A stretch of DNA of 54,240 nt from contig JACRFI010000006.1 of assembly GCA_016217965.1 (NCBI GenBank), forward strand, positions 1 through 54,240, given 5' to 3'. The translations under genes were made by a program, and so were the position numbers. This DNA comes from Candidatus Kaiserbacteria bacterium (GTDB lineage Bacteria; Patescibacteriota; Minisyncoccia; Phycocordibacterales; UBA2100). The first letter of the stretch is position 1; each line of letters opens with the position of its first letter. The notes below the pieces were generated by a model that did no database searches, had not been told where the DNA came from, and was given only the letters and a program-made list of their open reading frames with translations. Shown piece by piece: positions 29,106 through 39,154 of the stretch.

Positions 29106-30800
29106 TTAGACGACGTTCAAAGCGAGTGTGTCGTCATTGACGTCCACCATGCGTGTCAGCTCATCGAGAGAAGTTACACCCTGCAATACCTTTATCGCAC
29201 CGTCTTGTGCCATGCGGCGTATCTGTTGGTGCGCCGAGGCGACCCACAAGTCGCGCTCGCTTGAAGATTTTCGCACTGCTTGTTCCATATCGCGGTCCAT
29301 CAGTATGACTTCGACGACGGCGATGCGCCCTTTGTAGCCGATGCCGCCGCACTTGAGGCATCCTTTTGGAACCCACATCGTATTCTGTCCCGGAGGGATA
29401 TCCTCTGGGTGTGGAATATTCTTCAGGAGTTTGTCCATTATTTCTTTATCTTTTCCTTCAATGATGCGCGATTCCCGGCAATCTGGGCACAGCCGGCGGA
29501 CGAGACGCTGTGCCATTGATACCGTGACGGACGCGCCGATAATGTCCGCATTCACGCCCATATCAATGAGGCGTGGGAATGTACCTGCAGCATCGTTGGT
29601 GTGCAGCGTTGAGAAGACGAGGTGCCCTGTGAGGGATGCGTGGACCGCAGTCGAAGCGACCTCGGCGTCTCGTATCTCGCCGACCATGATGACATCGGGG
29701 TCCTGGCGGAGTGTCGAGCGTAGGCCAGAGGCGAACGTATAATCACGTGACACTTGCGTCTGCACGATGCCTGGAAGGTGGTATTCGATAGGGTCTTCGA
29801 TGGTGACTATCTTGATGCCGGAGTTATGCACTCTCCGAAGGAATGCGTAGAGCGTTGTCGTTTTACCGCTGCCTGTGGGGCCAGTGTTGAGGATAAGGCC
29901 GTTCGGCTTTGCTATTTCTTTATCGAATATTTCCATCAAGTATTTATCAAAGCCCAATTTTTCCATCGGGAGTGCAATGGTTGATGGGTCGAGAAGACGC
30001 ATGACGATGGTTTCGGCGTATGCGCCGGGAAGAATCGAAGTACGTATTTCTATTTCTTTCTCGTTAACGACGATGGAGAATCTACCGTCTTGCGCGGCAT
30101 TCTTGATGTTGAGCTTGAGGCCCGAGAGAAGTTTGATGCGAGATGAAACGAGGGCGTATGTAGCGGCATCGAATACGGTGACTTCAGTCAAGACGCCGTC
30201 GAGACGGAAGCGCATGCGGACGCCCGTATCTTCCGGCTCCAAGTGCACGTCTGATGCGCCGAGGGAAAGTGCGCCGCCCATGATTATTTCGAGTACGCGC
30301 GAGATGCGGTGGATATCCTTTGAGCCCATGTGTCCCTTTATCTCGACACTCACGTCCTCGAGGGTTTTCAAGGTCTCAAGCATCTGCTGGATGGTTTCGT
30401 TCGAAAGAGTGAGAACGCCCGCTTCTGTTTCTGTAGCGAATGAGAGGTCGTGGTATCTGTCCCACGCATGCTCGAGCGATGCGCGCGAGACAATGAAGCG
30501 GCGAGTCTCATAGCCGAGCCGCTCAAGTGCGAGGGCCGCACGCAGCGAATCTTCGCGCTCCGGCGCACGCATCGCAACGAAGAGTTTCTTGTTCACTTTG
30601 CGAAATGCGGCGACCTCTGCTGCGCGTGCGTCCGCTTCCGGCACGAGAGCAAGCGCATCGGTATCAACTGATTTATTTGTAAGGTCGACGTACTCAACTC
30701 CGTATTTAGGTGCGAGCATTTCCGCCAGTTGCTCCTCTTCTTTTCGGTGCAACTCTTCCAGGCGCTCGTCGCGCTTCTTATCATCGGTGAACTGGACCAT
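29106..30800 (-). CDS. pilB: PilB/GspE-type type IV pilus assembly/secretion ATPase
   Basis: 'GLILNTGPTGSGKTTTLYAFLRRV', 'EDPIEYHLPGIVQTQV', 'LRQDPDVIMVGEIRDAE', C..C zinc motif; start trimmed to MVQFTDDKK. Confidence 0.92.
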   Translation of the reverse strand: MVQFTDDKKRDERLEELHRKEEEQLAEMLAPKYGVEYVDLTNKSVDTDALALVPEADARAAEVAAFRKVNKKLFVAMRAPEREDSLRAALALERLGYETRRFIVSRASLEHAWDRYHDLSFATETEAGVLTLSNETIQQMLETLKTLEDVSVEIKGHMGSKDIHRISRVLEIIMGGALSLGASDVHLEPEDTGVRMRFRLDGVLTEVTVFDAATYALVSSRIKLLSGLKLNIKNAAQDGRFSIVVNEKEIEIRTSILPGAYAETIVMRLLDPSTIALPMEKLGFDKYLMEIFDKEIAKPNGLILNTGPTGSGKTTTLYAFLRRVHNSGIKIVTIEDPIEYHLPGIVQTQVSRDYTFASGLRSTLRQDPDVIMVGEIRDAEVASTAVHASLTGHLVFSTLHTNDAAGTFPRLIDMGVNADIIGASVTVSMAQRLVRRLCPDCRESRIIEGKDKEIMDKLLKNIPHPEDIPPGQNTMWVPKGCLKCGGIGYKGRIAVVEVILMDRDMEQAVRKSSSERDLWVASAHQQIRRMAQDGAIKVLQGVTSLDELTRMVDVNDDTLALNVV

Positions 30801-30849
30801 TCGCTTTATTCTACCGCATATTATGTGGGCACTCTGGTAGTATGGCGCC

Positions 30850-33252
30850 ATGGGCTCGAAAGAAAAAAAGAAACGCATCGTTCTTCTCGACTCGCACGCA
30901 ATACTCCACCGCGCGTACCACGCAATACCGGATTTTTCATCATCAAAAGGCGAGCCGACGGGAGCGCTCTATGGCCTTGTCACGATGCTTCTAAAAATGG
31001 TCGGCGACCTCAAGCCGGACTACGTTGTTGCCGCGCGAGACCTTCCCGGAGGAACATTCCGAGACAAGATGTACGATGCGTACAAAGCAACACGAAAAGA
31101 TACGGAACTCGAACTAATCGATCAGCTCAAAAAGGCCCCCAGTGTCTTTGAAGCGTTCGGTATCCCCGTATATAGCGCGCCAGGATTTGAAGCGGATGAT
31201 GTGATCGGAACCATAGTGAAGCAACTCCAAACAAAGGATGACGTTGATGTCGTCATCGTTACAGGGGATATGGATACGCTTCAACTTGTGAATGGAAAGC
31301 GCGTGCAGGTATACACGCTCCGGCAAGGCATCACCGACACCATCCTTTACGATGAAGACAGGGTGCGTGAGCGGTACGGCTTCGGGCCGAAGAACCTCAT
31401 TGACTACAAAGGTCTCCGAGGTGACCCATCAGACAATATAAAAGGTATCGCTGGTGTCGGCGAGAAAACAGCGACCGATCTCATTACCGCGTTCGGGACC
31501 ATTGAAGATATGTATAATGTCGCGCATAAGGATCCCGACGAATTCAAGAAGCAGGGGATAAAGCCGCGCATATTGCAATTGCTCCTTGGCGGAGAAAAAG
31601 AAGCCAGGCTCTCGAAGGAGCTCGCGACAATTCATAGCGAGGCGCCAATTGCATACCATATCCCGAAGGAGGGATGGCGGCTTTCGGACCACGTTGGATC
31701 CGTGAGTGCGCTTTGTGACAGATTAGAATTTCGTTCGCTCAAGGAGCGTGTGGAGACGGCTGCGAAAAGGAGTGCAGAGAAAGTTGAAACCGGGACACTG
31801 GATTTCGATGGCGAAGAAGAAAAGCGCGAAGAAGACGTTGATTCGGAGAAACTCAAAGAGGCAGCTGTTGCGGTGTGGCTACTCAATTCTGACCTTACGT
31901 CCCCGACGCTCGCAGATGTCCTAACCTATGCAGAGACTCGGGATTTCGAAAAAGCGTGTGAGGTAGTCTTTGAGAAGCTTCGAAAGACCGGAACATTGTG
32001 GGATGTGTACGAGAAGATAGAAAAGCCCCTGATCCCCATTGTGGATCGCATGAACAAAGACGGTATCGCAATTGATTCTACATATCTCGCAAAACTCGAG
32101 AAAGAATACGCGGGGGAGCTCGCAAAAATCGCAACGAGAATATACAAACACGCAGGCCGTGAATTCAACATCTCGTCACCCAAGCAGCTTGGCACAGTTC
32201 TCTTCGACGAGCTGAAGCTTGCGGCAAAGGTGAAAAAAACGGCAACTGGCGCTCGCTCGACGCGAGAAGAAGAGCTCTCGAAATTGAAAGACCTGCACCC
32301 AATAATCGGTGACATCCTTCAGTTCCGCGAGTTGCAGAAACTGCTCTCAACGTATGTCGAGAAAATGCCGAAGATGGTTGGGGAGGACAGGCGGCTCCAC
32401 GCCACGTTTCTTCAGGCTGGCACGACGACTGGCCGTATGGCGAGCACGGACCCGAATATGCAAAATATCCCGATTCGTTCGGAGTATGGGCAGCGAATTC
32501 GGAACGCGTTTGTCGGCAGTGAGGGATGTGTCCTCGTTGCGATTGATTATTCGCAGATAGAATTGCGGGTAGCGGCGGGGCTCTCCGGCGATGCGAAATT
32601 GGTCGATGTCTTTAAGCGAGGCGGTGACATTCATACAGCAGTTGCGTCGCAAGTGTTCGCGGTTCCGCCGGAGCATGTTGATAAAGAGATGCGGCGGCGC
32701 GCCAAAGTCATTAACTTCGGCATTTTGTATGGCATGGGCGTGAATGCGCTGCGTGTCGCGCTAGGTGAAGGCGTCACTCGCGAAGAAGCATCAAAATTTC
32801 TTGCAGAATATTTCGCAAGTTACCCTGACCTTTCTCGTTTTGTGGAGAAAACAAAACAGACTGCCGAGCGAATAGGGTATACCGAGACGCTCTTTGGCAG
32901 ACGGCGCTATTTCCCTGGTTTCAAATCGCGTATGCCGGCTCTGAAGGCGCAGGCGGAGCGCATGGCAGTGAATGCGCCGATACAAGGTACGCAATCTGAC
33001 ATCATTAAGCTTGCGATGGTAGAAGCGGACCACATGATAGAAAAAAAAGGTTGGCGCCAATCTGCGAAGCTCGTGTTACAGGTTCATGACGAGCTTGTGT
33101 ATGAAGTCGAGGAGAAAAAAGCAGAGGAAATTGGGCGTGCGATCAAAGAGATAATGGAGTCATCGAGTGCGGAAGATGGATTAAGCGGCGTTCCAATCGT
33201 TGCTGAAATGTCCATCGGACAAAACTGGGGTGAGATGAGAAGAGTACAATGA
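30850..33252 (+). CDS. polA: DNA polymerase I (5' nuclease + polymerase; 3'-5' exonuclease domain reduced/absent)
   Basis: 5' nuclease 'LLDSHAILHRAYHA...GVGEKTATDLI'; polymerase 'DYSQIELRVAAGLSGD', 'RRRAKVINFGILYGMG', 'QVHDELVYEV'. Confidence 0.95.
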   Translation: MGSKEKKKRIVLLDSHAILHRAYHAIPDFSSSKGEPTGALYGLVTMLLKMVGDLKPDYVVAARDLPGGTFRDKMYDAYKATRKDTELELIDQLKKAPSVFEAFGIPVYSAPGFEADDVIGTIVKQLQTKDDVDVVIVTGDMDTLQLVNGKRVQVYTLRQGITDTILYDEDRVRERYGFGPKNLIDYKGLRGDPSDNIKGIAGVGEKTATDLITAFGTIEDMYNVAHKDPDEFKKQGIKPRILQLLLGGEKEARLSKELATIHSEAPIAYHIPKEGWRLSDHVGSVSALCDRLEFRSLKERVETAAKRSAEKVETGTLDFDGEEEKREEDVDSEKLKEAAVAVWLLNSDLTSPTLADVLTYAETRDFEKACEVVFEKLRKTGTLWDVYEKIEKPLIPIVDRMNKDGIAIDSTYLAKLEKEYAGELAKIATRIYKHAGREFNISSPKQLGTVLFDELKLAAKVKKTATGARSTREEELSKLKDLHPIIGDILQFRELQKLLSTYVEKMPKMVGEDRRLHATFLQAGTTTGRMASTDPNMQNIPIRSEYGQRIRNAFVGSEGCVLVAIDYSQIELRVAAGLSGDAKLVDVFKRGGDIHTAVASQVFAVPPEHVDKEMRRRAKVINFGILYGMGVNALRVALGEGVTREEASKFLAEYFASYPDLSRFVEKTKQTAERIGYTETLFGRRRYFPGFKSRMPALKAQAERMAVNAPIQGTQSDIIKLAMVEADHMIEKKGWRQSAKLVLQVHDELVYEVEEKKAEEIGRAIKEIMESSSAEDGLSGVPIVAEMSIGQNWGEMRRVQ

Positions 33253-33256
33253 CGAC

Positions 33257-33940
33257 ATGCTCTATTTCTACACTGGAGGCGATAGAGAAAAAGCGCGCGC
33301 TGCGATACAAAAGGAGGTAGAACGCGCCGTGAAGAAGGGAAAAGCGTCTGTCGTGCGCATTACAGATGCGAACAGCGTTGAAGACCTTAGAACTGTCCTA
33401 CGAGGGCCTGGGATGTTTACCCCGTTAGAGGCCGGAGGCTCTCTAATGGGGTTCGGGGGAAAACGAGTCCTGGTGTTCGAAGGCGTGTGCGTAAATCCGG
33501 AGCTGATCGATATTTTCATGCAATCTCTCGACGCACTATCAGCATCCGATGAGAATGTTTTTGTCTACGAAGAAAAACCACTTGCGGACCTGCGCAAAAA
33601 GATCGAGAAGTACGCTTCAGGTGTTGAGAAATTTGACTCTCCCAAAAAAGAGCGCGATTCGAGCGTGTTTCAACTGGCGAATGCCTTGAAGAAGGGGGAT
33701 AAGAAAGCATTGTGGGTCGGGTATTTGCGCGAAATCGAGAAGGGGAATGCCCCAGAGATGCTTCATGGCATTCTTTTTTGGGCGGCAAAGGATATGCTGC
33801 TTCGCTCAAGAGCGGACAGTCCCGATCGAAGTCGAGGGATTGTGCTTGTCTCTACGCTTGCCGAGCTTCCGCATGCGTCGCGACGGAACGGTTTCGATCT
33901 TGAATATGCACTAGAAAAATTTGCGTTGTCGCTAACGTGA
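33257..33940 (+). CDS. DNA polymerase III delta subunit-like protein (HolA-like)
   Basis: Small ORF after polA with a delta-like profile: 'MLYFYTGGDREKARAAIQKEVERA... VFQLANALKKGDKKALWVGYLREIEKGNAPEMLHGILFWAAKDMLL'. Confidence 0.65.
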   Translation: MLYFYTGGDREKARAAIQKEVERAVKKGKASVVRITDANSVEDLRTVLRGPGMFTPLEAGGSLMGFGGKRVLVFEGVCVNPELIDIFMQSLDALSASDENVFVYEEKPLADLRKKIEKYASGVEKFDSPKKERDSSVFQLANALKKGDKKALWVGYLREIEKGNAPEMLHGILFWAAKDMLLRSRADSPDRSRGIVLVSTLAELPHASRRNGFDLEYALEKFALSLT

Positions 33941-33956
33941 TAAACTGAGGGCACGT

Positions 33957-35303
33957 ATGGGTGTCGCTTCGCGCGCAGGTCTTGTGTTTGTAGCAATTTT
34001 AATTTTCTGTTCAGTTTTTATTATTTCGACCACCGTAACTCTTGCTTCATTTGCTGAGGGTGATGCGGAATGTGTCCCCGCGTTCGATCCATGCGGGTGC
34101 AATAAAGTTACAGGCCCAGACGGGTGTATAGGCGGTTTGAACAAATTATTTTGTCCATGTAAGGATGTCTCCGGAGGTGGCAAGACCCCGGGGATCTGTG
34201 TCGGCAATTTTAATTGCAAAGCTACAGCGACCAATAAAGGAGAAGCAACAATGGACCCTTCGAAATTGCTTGAGGCTCTGAAAGGCCTGATGGAGAAATT
34301 GAAAGGCAAAGGCGGAGGAGGAGGTGGAAGTCCGGATAACAAGCCGCCTGAGCAAAAAACGCCCGACCAGTATCCAAACTGTGTCTACAATGAGGCGACC
34401 AAAACGTATTCGCCGATTCCTTGCAAGAATCCAGACGGTACCGTGAATTTCGGAACCTTCGCGACCGACGGGCTCTCGCTCACGTCCGGACAAGGTTCGA
34501 GTCTCGCAGCATCTTTGCTCGATGCGTTGGACGGGGGTGATGAAGGGGAGTTCGACTACGGAGAGTATTTTGACTCTTTGAGTGAAGAAGAAAAAGAAAC
34601 AATTGGGGATGCTCTCATCAACACGATTACTGGTGAAGACGCAAGCAATGAAGAAGAAGAGGAAGTGCCTGCAACGACAACGCAACCAGTTGTTCCGCAG
34701 GGGACGATAGAACGATTGAGATCGAGTCTTTTTGGAGATATTTCTGTCGGAGAAGCGGGAGCGACATTTTTCGTCCGCTCGCGTGATGCCGAAAGCAACA
34801 CCGAAGTTGCTGGATTTTATGGTGGCGGAGCGTCTGGAATAGGGGCATCACAAAGCCTCGTGGGGCGCATGTGCGCAACGCGACCGTGGTCCGGCGGGTT
34901 TTTCTCAAAAATAATCCCAGAAGGATTCTTCGACGGACTTTGCACGCGAGCCGGCTACATCGTTGGCGCTGCGCCTGTACAAACAGGTGGTGCTCCGAAG
35001 CGCCCTCCTGCAAAAACCTCTCCGCCTGCGTCTGTGCCGAAAAAAACCGTTACGCCCGCGGCTGCCGAAGTAGATATCTGGGCAGAACCAGCAAGCGTGC
35101 GCCTCGGGACGCGCACATACATTTTCTGGACGTCTGAAAATGTGGCTTCATGCAAGGCAACAGGTCCAAGTTTTGAACAGAACTCCGTCTCGGGCGGAGC
35201 GTCCACCGTTCCGCTTGTTGATACGAGCACCTACAAGATAGTGTGCCTCACCGCAGCCTCAACGACTGTGGAGGATAGTGTGACAGTGCGCCTTGCTTTG
35301 TAA
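33957..35303 (+). CDS. Secreted Cys-containing hypothetical protein with C-terminal Ig-like domain
   Basis: Signal/TM N-terminus; C-terminal 'VRLGTRTYIFWTSENVASCKATGPSFEQNSVSGGASTVPLVDTSTYKIVC'. Confidence 0.7.
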   Translation: MGVASRAGLVFVAILIFCSVFIISTTVTLASFAEGDAECVPAFDPCGCNKVTGPDGCIGGLNKLFCPCKDVSGGGKTPGICVGNFNCKATATNKGEATMDPSKLLEALKGLMEKLKGKGGGGGGSPDNKPPEQKTPDQYPNCVYNEATKTYSPIPCKNPDGTVNFGTFATDGLSLTSGQGSSLAASLLDALDGGDEGEFDYGEYFDSLSEEEKETIGDALINTITGEDASNEEEEEVPATTTQPVVPQGTIERLRSSLFGDISVGEAGATFFVRSRDAESNTEVAGFYGGGASGIGASQSLVGRMCATRPWSGGFFSKIIPEGFFDGLCTRAGYIVGAAPVQTGGAPKRPPAKTSPPASVPKKTVTPAAAEVDIWAEPASVRLGTRTYIFWTSENVASCKATGPSFEQNSVSGGASTVPLVDTSTYKIVCLTAASTTVEDSVTVRLAL

Positions 35304-35318
35304 AATCCCGAACAAAAA

Positions 35319-35389
35319 TCCCCCGGGGAGGAATCGGACCTCCGTCAACTGCTTAAAAGGCAGCTGCTCTACCATTGAGCTACCAGGGG
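35319..35389 (-). tRNA. tRNA-Lys (anticodon TTT)
   Basis: Acceptor CCCCTGG/CCGGGGG, D-arm GCTC/GAGC, anticodon arm GCTGC-CTTTTAA-GCAGT, T-arm GGAGG-TCCGATT-CCTCC; CCA not encoded. Confidence 0.93.
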
Positions 35390-35442
35390 TTCTAGCTACT
35401 TATAGCAAACGTCGCTGGGATTCGCCATCTGCACGCGAGTGT

Positions 35443-35802
35443 TTACAGCGGCAAATCGTACGCGAAAGGTCCGGCGCCCATGACGAGAAGCGAGAGTGCC
35501 ATCACGAGCGCAAGTGCTGCAGTGCTTGTGGGCACGGGGCGCATCGAAGGCATGGCAAGCCAGGCTACTGTGCAGATGATACCAACGATCGCTGCGAGTT
35601 GGGTGAACGCACCAGCAAGAAAAAGGAGCGCGAGCACAGCATCTACGGCGCCGAAGAGCTTTAAAAGGGACCCAGCACTTTTCAGGCGGCTCCATGCGCT
35701 ATATGCGAATACTATTGAAAGTGATACGCGTATCAACAGCGCGGCGAAGGGAGAGAGGAAAAGGAGTTCGGGGAAGAAAGAAAGCATATGCTTTACTTCC
35801 AA
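35443..35802 (-). CDS. DoxX-like small membrane protein
   Basis: Four TM segments, 'LLIRVSLSIVFAYSAWSRLKSAGSLLKLFGAVDAVLALLFLAG'. Confidence 0.6.
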   Translation of the reverse strand: MEVKHMLSFFPELLFLSPFAALLIRVSLSIVFAYSAWSRLKSAGSLLKLFGAVDAVLALLFLAGAFTQLAAIVGIICTVAWLAMPSMRPVPTSTAALALVMALSLLVMGAGPFAYDLPL

Positions 35803-35845
35803 GGTACATGTTCCTGCTTTAAATTCAAGATGCTATGGTGCGCGC

Positions 35846-36325
35846 ATGAAAGGATTCCCTCGTATCGCAGTCATGTTGCACAACGTTCGAAGTTCGCACA
35901 ACGTCGGCTCCATATTCCGCACCGCGGACGCGGCGGGAGTCGAGAAGATATTTCTCTCCGGCTATACGCCGACTCCTCGCGACCGATTTGAGAGGGTTCA
36001 GAAAAACATCGCAAAAACTGCTCTGGGAGCAGAAACACACGTGCTGTGGGAATTTCGGAAGAGTGCCGTTCCGCTTATTCGACAGCTCCGCAAAGATGGT
36101 CGGCTTATTGTCGCGGTCGAGCAAGACAAGCGTGCACATAATTATCGGACGTATTCAATCGAAAGGCCCACTGTTTTCGTATTTGGCAATGAGGTACGTG
36201 GGCTCTCGAAACAAATCCTCGATGTGTGTGACGACATTGTTGAGATACCCATGCATGGGAAAAAAGAGTCTCTCAATGTTTCCGTCGCCGCCGGAATCAT
36301 TTTGTTTGCACATCCTAGAAGCTAG
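35846..36325 (+). CDS. SpoU/TrmH-family RNA 2'-O-methyltransferase
   Basis: 'VMLHNVRSSHNVGSIFRTADAAGVEKIFLSGYTPTP', 'VFVFGNEVRGLSKQILDVCDDIVEIPMHGKKESLNVSVAAGIILF'; start trimmed to 35846. Confidence 0.93.
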   Translation: MKGFPRIAVMLHNVRSSHNVGSIFRTADAAGVEKIFLSGYTPTPRDRFERVQKNIAKTALGAETHVLWEFRKSAVPLIRQLRKDGRLIVAVEQDKRAHNYRTYSIERPTVFVFGNEVRGLSKQILDVCDDIVEIPMHGKKESLNVSVAAGIILFAHPRS

Positions 36326-36328
36326 TAG
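36315..36328. repeat. Short heptad repeat CTAGAAG CTAGTAG
   Basis: Single CTAG at 36322-36325 supplies both stop codons of the two convergent genes. Confidence 0.65.
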
Positions 36329-37314
36329 ACATACGCATCCACAGTCCTGCCTTCTGCATCCAAGAGCCTGATAGCATCGTGAGAATCGCGCCACAGCGGT
36401 CGGTCGCTTCGTAGAAAGAGCCGCCAAGTATTTGTACCGAATGAGAGGGAATTGCCATGCAGCGCCGCGCATCCCGTGTACGAAAGTGTGTTTTGAAGAA
36501 AAGAACGGCACTCTGCAGAGAGTTCTGTTGGCACGTTTGTGGGGAATGTACACGACGGCAGGCGCTCGATGTAGTCAAAGCATGCATCGCCGTAGCGTTT
36601 TAAGTTATCAGCAGTGAGTGGGAGTTCCGAAGCAGGCGTTGGGCACTGAAGAGAAAGCGGGGGATAAAAATCTTGGAAATCAGAAAGGTAGCCTGCGCAA
36701 ATGTTTTCTCGGAACGAGGCTCCGACAGGGGACGGCCCAGTCGCAACGAGCGCTACGCTCCCGGGATCAAGTGTCGCGGCGACGAGCGAGTTCACGTTTC
36801 CCTGGCGCAGCGGGGACGCAGCGCCTGGAATCGATACACGGACGCCGGTAAGTGCGCTTTGCAGCGACCAGCCAGCGAGCGATGTTGGGGCAGTATTGGA
36901 AAGAGATGCTTCGAGAACCAGGAATTCGCTATCCGCAGTATTGCCGGCTGTGTTGGAGTATGCGGGCGCAATGCGCACCGAGCCAAATATGGGTGACGGA
37001 TCACCAAATGTTGTGACATCGTTCACGCCTTGTATTATGTCCTCGTATTGCCGTTCGATATCCGAAAGTTGCTTTGAAACGTCTCTGGTTTCCACCTCCT
37101 CGGTTCCGCCAGCAAAAAGGTCCTCTTCTTCAACAAGTGGGACGAGTGTCGTCGGTTGCCAGGGAAGGGCAAAGCCAGTCGTCGTTCCGGAACCGATGAA
37201 CGAGAAATTTCGTACGCTCGCGAAGATGCGTTGCGGGCCGCGGTTCAAGATCCAGAAAATGATTCCGGCGATAACGACGAATGCAAAAAGCCCTAAGAGG
37301 ATGTTCCGAATCAT
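36322..37314 (-). CDS. Membrane-anchored lamin-tail-like surface protein
   Basis: N-terminal TM; LTD-like 'EFLVLEASLSNTAPTSLAGWSLQSALTGVRVSIPGAASP' and C-terminal 'WRDSHDAIRLLDAEGRTVDAYVY'. Confidence 0.6.
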   Translation of the reverse strand: MIRNILLGLFAFVVIAGIIFWILNRGPQRIFASVRNFSFIGSGTTTGFALPWQPTTLVPLVEEEDLFAGGTEEVETRDVSKQLSDIERQYEDIIQGVNDVTTFGDPSPIFGSVRIAPAYSNTAGNTADSEFLVLEASLSNTAPTSLAGWSLQSALTGVRVSIPGAASPLRQGNVNSLVAATLDPGSVALVATGPSPVGASFRENICAGYLSDFQDFYPPLSLQCPTPASELPLTADNLKRYGDACFDYIERLPSCTFPTNVPTELSAECRSFLQNTLSYTGCAALHGNSLSFGTNTWRLFLRSDRPLWRDSHDAIRLLDAEGRTVDAYVY

Positions 37315-38579
37315 GCGCGTATAGTACCGCGATTTTTCACGAGCGCTTCCAGCTCCTCCCGCGCAACGCCAGAGTCACTCCATGGGAGCTTCGTTCCGCG
37401 TGGCCCGCAAATGCAAGGGTCTGTTCCTTTTCCGGTTATGAGGACGACATCAGACGCACGGGCGAGTGATATCGCCTTTTGTATGGCTTCACGCCTATCC
37501 ATCAGTATTTCGGGGGAATGTTTTGTGATGCCTCGTGCCAACCCCTCCACTATTGAACGCGGGTCTTCATCGTACGGATCTTCGTTCGTGAGGATGATAT
37601 GATCGCACATCTCGTCTGCGATGGAGCCCATGACGGGCCTTTTCCACATATCTCTGCCACCGCCTGTCGAACCGAGTACGCAAATTCTTCTCCTGTTGTA
37701 TGCGCCATAGATGGCACGAAGGGAATCGGGCGTGTGCGCATAGTCAACAATGACAGGAAAATCCTGGCCTGCCTCCACTCGCTCGGCGCGCCCTGGAATA
37801 GAGGTTACGTTCAGGATCCCGCGCGCAATAACGGGCGCTTTTATTTCCATCCACCGCGCGAGTGTCGCGGCAGCAAGCGCATTCAGAAGTGAGAATTTTC
37901 CGGGAAAATTGACATGGATGTCTGTTCCTTCAAATGCGAACGTGCCGCCTCTCTCGTTCGTTTCCCACGTGCCATCCTGCAGGGAGAATCCAATGGTGTG
38001 CTCGACTGGTAGTTGGAGGAACCGTGCGCTTTGAGGGTCTTCTACGTTTGCAAGCATGTAGCGTGGGCGTTTTTTTGAGCGCGCGAGCTGATGGCCCAAC
38101 TCGAATTTCGCGTCGGCGTACGCCTGCAAAGAGCCGTGTGACTCGATATGTTCTGGTGCAAGATTGAGGAAAATAAGCGCGTCCATTTCAAGGCCCCGGT
38201 GGCGATGTTGCCTCGCGCCTTCAGATGTCATTTCGACGAACGCGACAGTGCATCCGTCGCGGACAGCGTGCGAGAGGAATTTTTGCAAGAAAAATCTTCC
38301 CGCCATTGTCATGCGCATCAAATTTCGCTCACCCGCATCTCCAATCTTTATGCGGATGGTGCTGGCAAGCGCGGTCTTGTGCCCCGCCTCCTCGAATATC
38401 GCGTTCAAATATTCAATGGTCGAAGACTTTCCTTTCGTCCCTGTGACCCCGATGACTATCAGCTGCCGAGAGGGGAATCCATATAGAAATGCAGCGATCC
38501 ACGCGAGGACCAAATGATAGAAAGAGAAAATAGGCTTTGGGACGAGATGATGCAGAATGTTTTTTAGGCTCATATTCAC
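37311..38579 (-). CDS. Mur ligase (MurE-like), N-terminal domain replaced by a hydrophobic segment
   Basis: 'VIGVTGTKGKSSTIEYLNAIFEEAGHKTA', 'FSLLNALAAATLA', 'VIVDYAHTPDSLRAIYG', 'LTNEDPYDEDPRSI'. Confidence 0.85.
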   Translation of the reverse strand: MNMSLKNILHHLVPKPIFSFYHLVLAWIAAFLYGFPSRQLIVIGVTGTKGKSSTIEYLNAIFEEAGHKTALASTIRIKIGDAGERNLMRMTMAGRFFLQKFLSHAVRDGCTVAFVEMTSEGARQHRHRGLEMDALIFLNLAPEHIESHGSLQAYADAKFELGHQLARSKKRPRYMLANVEDPQSARFLQLPVEHTIGFSLQDGTWETNERGGTFAFEGTDIHVNFPGKFSLLNALAAATLARWMEIKAPVIARGILNVTSIPGRAERVEAGQDFPVIVDYAHTPDSLRAIYGAYNRRRICVLGSTGGGRDMWKRPVMGSIADEMCDHIILTNEDPYDEDPRSIVEGLARGITKHSPEILMDRREAIQKAISLARASDVVLITGKGTDPCICGPRGTKLPWSDSGVAREELEALVKNRGTIRA

Positions 38580-39154
38580 GCGCCGCCCAAAATTTTCAGC
38601 GCCTCACGCAAGCGCTCATTGCTTTTTTCAAGGCTAGCAGGCACTTTGCGCAGCGCATCGCGCGCCTCCTGCTGCGAATACCCGAGGCTCTTTAGCGCCT
38701 CGAGCGCTTCATGGTCGCCCTTAAGTGCTGCGTCCGCGCCCTCGCTAGATGCTCCCACCTTGTCCCGCAATTCTACGACGATCTTCTCCGCAGTTTTTCT
38801 TCCGATGCCGGATACTTTCGTGAGATATTCGGATTTTCCATGCCCTATAGCCGAGCGAAGCGTTTCGACGCTTGCGATATCGAGAATACCAAGCGCAGAC
38901 TTGGGGCCGATGCCGGATACAGTGAGAAGCATCTCGAAAAATCGCAGTTCTTCTTCAGTTACGAATCCATATAAGTCTTGTGCGTCCTCCTTGACGGCAA
39001 GATGCGTCCAGAATGAAGCGGGCAATTGAGGGGAGAGAGGCGCGAGGGATTGTTTCGTGGCGAAAATCTTATATCCGACTCCGGATACCAAAAGGATGCA
39101 GTACGTTAGGCGCTTCGAGTGGATGATACCCTCTAAAAACCCGATCATACACAT
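38576..39154 (-). CDS. ruvA: Holliday junction DNA helicase subunit RuvA
   Basis: 'MIGFLEG', 'LLTVSGIGPKSALGIL', 'LTKVSGIGRKTAEKIVVELRDK', C-terminal 'ALKSLGYSQQEARDALRKV'. Confidence 0.93.
   Translation of the reverse strand: MCMIGFLEGIIHSKRLTYCILLVSGVGYKIFATKQSLAPLSPQLPASFWTHLAVKEDAQDLYGFVTEEELRFFEMLLTVSGIGPKSALGILDIASVETLRSAIGHGKSEYLTKVSGIGRKTAEKIVVELRDKVGASSEGADAALKGDHEALEALKSLGYSQQEARDALRKVPASLEKSNERLREALKILGGA

Noticed and set aside
35388-35406. TTCTAGCTACTTATAG as another heptad tract
   Set aside because: Only partial phase (TA spacing breaks after one unit); not counted.
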